The translations under genes and the position numbers were made by a program. Below, one piece after another: positions 60,788 through 64,000 of a stretch of 64,000 nt of DNA. The notes beneath the pieces were generated by a model, which ran no database searches, was not told where the DNA came from, and was given only the letters and a program-made list of their open reading frames with translations. Numbering within the stretch: the first letter of the stretch is position 1; every line of letters starts with the position of its first letter. Origin of the DNA: an uncultured Pelagibacteraceae bacterium (lineage in GTDB: Bacteria; Pseudomonadota; Alphaproteobacteria; Pelagibacterales; Pelagibacteraceae); NCBI GenBank assembly GCA_902545635.1, contig CACCGT010000005.1, forward strand, positions 26,918 through 90,917, given 5' to 3'.

Positions 60788-63414
60788 TATAAACCTTTAA
60801 GAGTTAATTCTATTTTTTTAACATTTTTTTCAAGATTAGCAAAGTTGCTTTTCTCCTGCTCTACTATATTTTGTGGTGCACGATCTACAAAGGATTTATT
60901 TGATAATCTAACATCAATTTTTTTCATCTCTTCACTAATTTTTGTAATTTTCTTTTCTAATGTTGATTTGATCATATTTAAATCAACATCTTCATCAAAA
61001 TATAATTTAAATAACTCACCACTTATCACTATACTTGCAGAGGGTTTATCTAGATCTTTTTCATGAAAATTTTTAATTCTACCATTTTTTTTCATTATAT
61101 TTTCATTAGAAGATAAAAAGTTTTTATATTCTTTGTTTGTATTTTCTGTTGAAATTTCAATAAATGATCCAGGACTTATATTTAATTCATTTTTAAATGA
61201 TCTAATTGATGTAATAAAATTAATGATATTATTTATCTCATCATACGATTTTTTTTCATGATAATCATCTTCTAGCCAATTGGCATACATCAAGTAATCT
61301 TTGCCTTCTTTATCTAGCTTATTATTTAACCATATCTCTTCGGTTACAAATGGAATAAATGGATGAAGTATTATTAAAATTTCCTTAAAAACATATGCTG
61401 ATGTTTGTCTTAACTCCTTAATATCTTCCTCATTATCAGAGTTTAAAACTGTTTTAGATAACTCTAAATACCAATCACAAAATGAATGCCATACAAATTG
61501 ATAAATAATCTTAGCTGACTCATCAAACCTATAGTTTTTCAAACTATTTTCCGTGTCATTTTTAACTTTTACAAGCTCAGATAGTATCCACTTATTGATT
61601 GTTAATTTTATTTTTTCAGGTTTTTTCACATCACCAAAATCACACTTATTTTGTGTTAAAAAGTTATTTGCATTCCAAATTTTATTTAAAAAATTTCTAT
61701 AACCTTTAACCCTGTCTTCAGATAATTTTACATCTCGACCTGGTGATGCCATTGATAAAAGTGTAAATCTCAATGCATCTGCACTATATTTCTCAATTAA
61801 TTCTAAAGGATCAATTACATTGCCCTTAGATTTAGACATTTTTTGACCCTTTTCATCTCTAACTAAAGCATGAACATATATATTTTTAAAAGGTTCCTTA
61901 TCTAAAAACTGAGTTCCCATCATAATCATTCTTGCAACCCAGAAAAATATGATATCAAAACCAGTAACAAGAACACTTGTTGGATAAAATTTTTCAACTT
62001 CTGGAGTTTTTTCTGGCCAACCTAAAGTCGCAAATGGCCATAGACCTGAGGAAAACCAAGTGTCTAGAACATCCTCATCTCTTTTTAATTCCACATCTTT
62101 TGAATAGAATTCTTTTGCCTGTTTTTTACATTCGTCTTCATTTTCAGCTACAAATATTTTTCCATCAGGCCCGTACCATGCTGGAATTTGATGTCCCCAC
62201 CATAATTGACGAGAAATACACCAAGGCTCAATATTATTCATCCATTGAAAATACGTTTTTGACCAGTTCTCAGGAAAGAATTTAGTTTTACCATTATTTA
62301 CTACTTCTTTTGCTTTAATTGCTAAAGTTTTAGCATCAACAAACCATTGTTCTGTTAAATAAGGTTCAATAATAGAATTAGATCTATCTCCATAAGGAAC
62401 TTTGTTTACTAACTTTTCTATTTTTTCTAAAAATTTACCCTCTTCAAGATGTTCTAAGATTAATTTTCTTGCTGCAAATCTATCTAAACCTATATATGGG
62501 TCAGGTGCATTGTCATTTATTTTTCCATCAGGAGTAAATATATTAATTACTTCTAACTTGTTTCTTATACCTACATCATAATCATTAAAATCATGAGCTG
62601 GAGTAATTTTTACAGCTCCTGTTCCTTGTTCAGGATCAGCATAATCATCTGTTATTATTTTTATTTTTCTTTTTACTAAAGGAATAATTACAAACTTTCC
62701 TACTAAATCTTTAAATCTATCATCTTTAGGATTTACAGCTATTGCAGTATCTCCCAACATAGTTTCAGGTCTAGTTGTTGCAATTGTTATAAATTTATCA
62801 GAATTTTCTATAGGGTAATTTATATAATAAAGTTGAGAATTTACTTCACGCTGATCAACTTCTAAATCAGATATTGCTGTTTTTAAAACAACATCCCAAT
62901 TTACAAGTTTTTTTGCTTTGTAGATTAATTTCTTATTATAAAGATCAACAAATACTTTTATGACTGACTTAGATAAATTTTCATCCATTGTGAATGCATT
63001 ACGAGACCAATCACAAGAACATCCAAGTTTTTTAAGTTGATTAATTATTATATCTCCATATTCATTCTTCCATTCCCAGACTTTATCTATAAACTTTTCT
63101 CTACCTAAATCGTTTTTTTTAATACCTTCTTTTGCAAGTTTTTTTTCAACTAATGCCTGGGTTGCAATACCAGCGTGATCTGTTCCTGGTTGCCACAAAG
63201 TTTCATAATTATTCATTCTATGAAATCTTGTTAAAACATCTTGAATTGAGTTATTTAAAGCATGGCCCATGTGAAGGCTTCCTGTTACATTTGGTGGAGG
63301 AATTACAATTGAGAATTTTTTTGAATTTTCTTTAGGTTTAAATAGCTGTTTTTTTTCCCAATAATCGTAGATTTTATTTTCTACATTTATATGCTCATAT
63401 TTATCAAAACTCAT
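60787..63414 (-). CDS. valS: Valyl-tRNA synthetase
   Basis: An 875-residue class I synthetase. The HIGH-type motif is [19 protein letters not shown] near residue 45, and KMSKS is [19 protein letters not shown]. The editing domain ([20 protein letters not shown]) and anticodon domain are present. A C-terminal coiled coil ([19 protein letters not shown] with [20 protein letters not shown]) matches ValRS. Adjacent ilvD makes valine precursors, a sensible neighbour. No leader or T-box is seen in the 120 bp upstream. Confidence 0.98.
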   Translation of the reverse strand: MSFDKYEHINVENKIYDYWEKKQLFKPKENSKKFSIVIPPPNVTGSLHMGHALNNSIQDVLTRFHRMNNYETLWQPGTDHAGIATQALVEKKLAKEGIKKNDLGREKFIDKVWEWKNEYGDIIINQLKKLGCSCDWSRNAFTMDENLSKSVIKVFVDLYNKKLIYKAKKLVNWDVVLKTAISDLEVDQREVNSQLYYINYPIENSDKFITIATTRPETMLGDTAIAVNPKDDRFKDLVGKFVIIPLVKRKIKIITDDYADPEQGTGAVKITPAHDFNDYDVGIRNKLEVINIFTPDGKINDNAPDPYIGLDRFAARKLILEHLEEGKFLEKIEKLVNKVPYGDRSNSIIEPYLTEQWFVDAKTLAIKAKEVVNNGKTKFFPENWSKTYFQWMNNIEPWCISRQLWWGHQIPAWYGPDGKIFVAENEDECKKQAKEFYSKDVELKRDEDVLDTWFSSGLWPFATLGWPEKTPEVEKFYPTSVLVTGFDIIFFWVARMIMMGTQFLDKEPFKNIYVHALVRDEKGQKMSKSKGNVIDPLELIEKYSADALRFTLLSMASPGRDVKLSEDRVKGYRNFLNKIWNANNFLTQNKCDFGDVKKPEKIKLTINKWILSELVKVKNDTENSLKNYRFDESAKIIYQFVWHSFCDWYLELSKTVLNSDNEEDIKELRQTSAYVFKEILIILHPFIPFVTEEIWLNNKLDKEGKDYLMYANWLEDDYHEKKSYDEINNIINFITSIRSFKNELNISPGSFIEISTENTNKEYKNFLSSNENIMKKNGRIKNFHEKDLDKPSASIVISGELFKLYFDEDVDLNMIKSTLEKKITKISEEMKKIDVRLSNKSFVDRAPQNIVEQEKSNFANLEKNVKKIELTLKGL

Positions 63415-63534
63415 TGATTTGTTTTATAAATTAATCAAATTAATAAACAATAATGAAAATCATTGCTAAATTTATAGACTAATGATCAAAATGAATTATA
63501 CAAAGATCGATTAACAAATATTTTTGTATTTGAT

Positions 63535-63608
63535 GGCAACGTGGCGGAATGGTTACGCAGAGGATTGCAAATCCTTGTATCCCGGTTCGATTCCGGGCGT
63601 TGCCTCCA
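63535..63608 (+). tRNA. tRNA-Cys (GCA)
   Basis: A 74-base cloverleaf. The acceptor arm GGCAACG pairs with CGTTGCC, followed by discriminator T and encoded CCA. The anticodon loop TTGCAAA gives GCA, and the T arm is CCCGG-TTCGATT-CCGGG. Discriminator U73 is a known identity element for cysteine. Confidence 0.97.
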
Positions 63609-63658
63609 AAAAAAGTATTGAGATAAGTTTTAAAAAAAGTAAGTTGTGAGAAAAATAT

Positions 63659-63734
63659 TCCTCGGTAGCTCAGTTGGTAGAGCAGTTGACTGTTAATCAA
63701 TTGGTCGCAGGTTCGAGTCCTGCCCGAGGAGCCA
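63659..63734 (+). tRNA. tRNA-Asn (GTT)
   Basis: A 76-base cloverleaf. The acceptor arm TCCTCGG pairs with CCGAGGA, followed by discriminator G and encoded CCA. The D arm contains AGCTCAGTTGGTAGAGC. The anticodon loop CTGTTAA gives GTT, and the T arm is GCAGG-TTCGAGT-CCTGC. It lies 50 bp after tRNA-Cys, probably on one transcript. Confidence 0.97.
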
Positions 63735-63740
63735 AATTAA

Positions 63741-64000
63741 TTAAACAGCCTTTGTTATATTTATTTGAGAAATTTGTAAATTTTTCGCAAATTTTGTTTT
63801 TTGATCCTGAGTTAACTCTGAGTAAACTTTAACTAAAAAGTTATAGTTTACATTCATATGACCTTCTTTAGATTTTTCTAGATTTACTAAATATTCTGAA
63901 AAATCCTCAAAGAAATAGCTTATTGGAACTTTTAAATAATTAGAAAGTTGTAATAATCTTATTGAACTTACACCGTTAGTTCCTTTTTCATATTTTTGAA
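63741..64000 (-). CDS. XRE-family (cro/C1 HTH) regulator, C-terminal part
   Basis: An 85-codon frame open to the window's right edge and ending in TAA at 63741-63743. It begins QKYEKGTNGVSSIRLLQLSN, then YLKVPISYFFEDFSEYL, the second half of an XRE-type helix-turn-helix as found in many alphaproteobacterial regulators (compare QKYEKGxNRVSxSRL). The remaining ~50 residues are helical and end in QINITKAV. The start lies beyond the window. It is convergent with the tRNA genes. Target genes are unknown. Confidence 0.85.
   Translation of the reverse strand, partial: QKYEKGTNGVSSIRLLQLSNYLKVPISYFFEDFSEYLVNLEKSKEGHMNVNYNFLVKVYSELTQDQKTKFAKNLQISQINITKAV

Noticed and set aside
60700-63535. Leader regulation (attenuator, T-box or riboswitch) for valS/ilvD
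   Set aside because: The spacer before valS shows no leader peptide rich in Val/Leu/Ile and no stable hairpin, and ilvD shares a base with valS.
63479-63700. A 73-codon open frame on the minus strand
   Set aside because: It runs through both tRNA genes on the opposite strand, a common false ORF.
1-64000. Mobile elements, prophage, CRISPR arrays or defence systems
   Set aside because: I looked for transposase/integrase motifs, spaced repeats, toxin-antitoxin pairs and restriction genes and found none. The only repeats are those in znuA and ugpE.

Overview
The window is an AT-rich, very gene-dense alphaproteobacterial chromosome segment. Gene content, typical gene overlaps of 1-14 bp and the lysine/asparagine/isoleucine-rich proteins point to SAR11 (Pelagibacterales, Candidatus Pelagibacter). 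Carriage of a full C-P lyase operon fits strains from phosphate-poor surface ocean, such as those like HTCC7211. This assignment is inference from gene content and base composition; no database search was run. I see no insertion sequence, prophage, integrase, CRISPR array or rRNA.

Layout. 1-9.5 kb is a core block: the start of secD, yajC, serS, tatCBA, scpBA, nagZ, a small membrane protein, argS and dgt on the minus strand, then erpA and xth on the plus strand. 9.5-16.6 kb holds an Ldh2-type dehydrogenase and a zinc-acquisition locus. In that locus znuA-cobW-WD40-small protein (minus) and znuCB-zur-isomerase (plus) diverge from a spacer carrying two Zur-box-like palindromes.

16.9-57.4 kb is almost entirely a phosphorus-scavenging island. 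It contains C-P lyase (phnGHIJKLN, phnM and a DUF1045 2H phosphoesterase), the PhnF regulator and the PhnCDEE phosphonate transporter. It continues with an MFS transporter beside a stand-alone PhnZ-like HD oxygenase, an arsenate reductase/aquaglyceroporin pair, and a glycerol-phosphate importer with two UgpE paralogues plus GDPD and a DUF1868 phosphoesterase. Next come a short GlpD, PhnX, a NUDIX protein with a split reading frame, Ppx, Ppk, SixA, and PhoB-PhoU-PstBACS-PhoR. It ends with the PlcP/glycosyltransferase lipid-remodelling pair and a lipid kinase.

57.5-64 kb returns to general functions: a lysine-rich small protein, ManC-like guanylyltransferase, ilvD, valS, tRNA-Cys, tRNA-Asn and the end of an XRE-family regulator.

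How it fits together. The PhoR/PhoB system with Pst/PhoU senses and imports phosphate. Phn, Ugp, GDPD, PhnX and the PhnZ-like enzyme release phosphate from phosphonates and glycerophosphodiesters. PlcP and the glycosyltransferase can replace phospholipids with glycolipids. Ppk/Ppx manage polyphosphate. ArsC and the aquaporin can remove arsenate that enters through phosphate transporters.

The observations most worth a second look are: the PhnZ-like oxygenase with no PhnY partner; an in-frame TAG inside a small zinc-operon protein that otherwise continues to a His-rich tail; an A10 tract that splits the NUDIX gene; hairpin terminators immediately after each of the three phosphorus binding-protein genes (phnD, ugpB, pstS); and several unrecognised secreted or small proteins inside the regulons.
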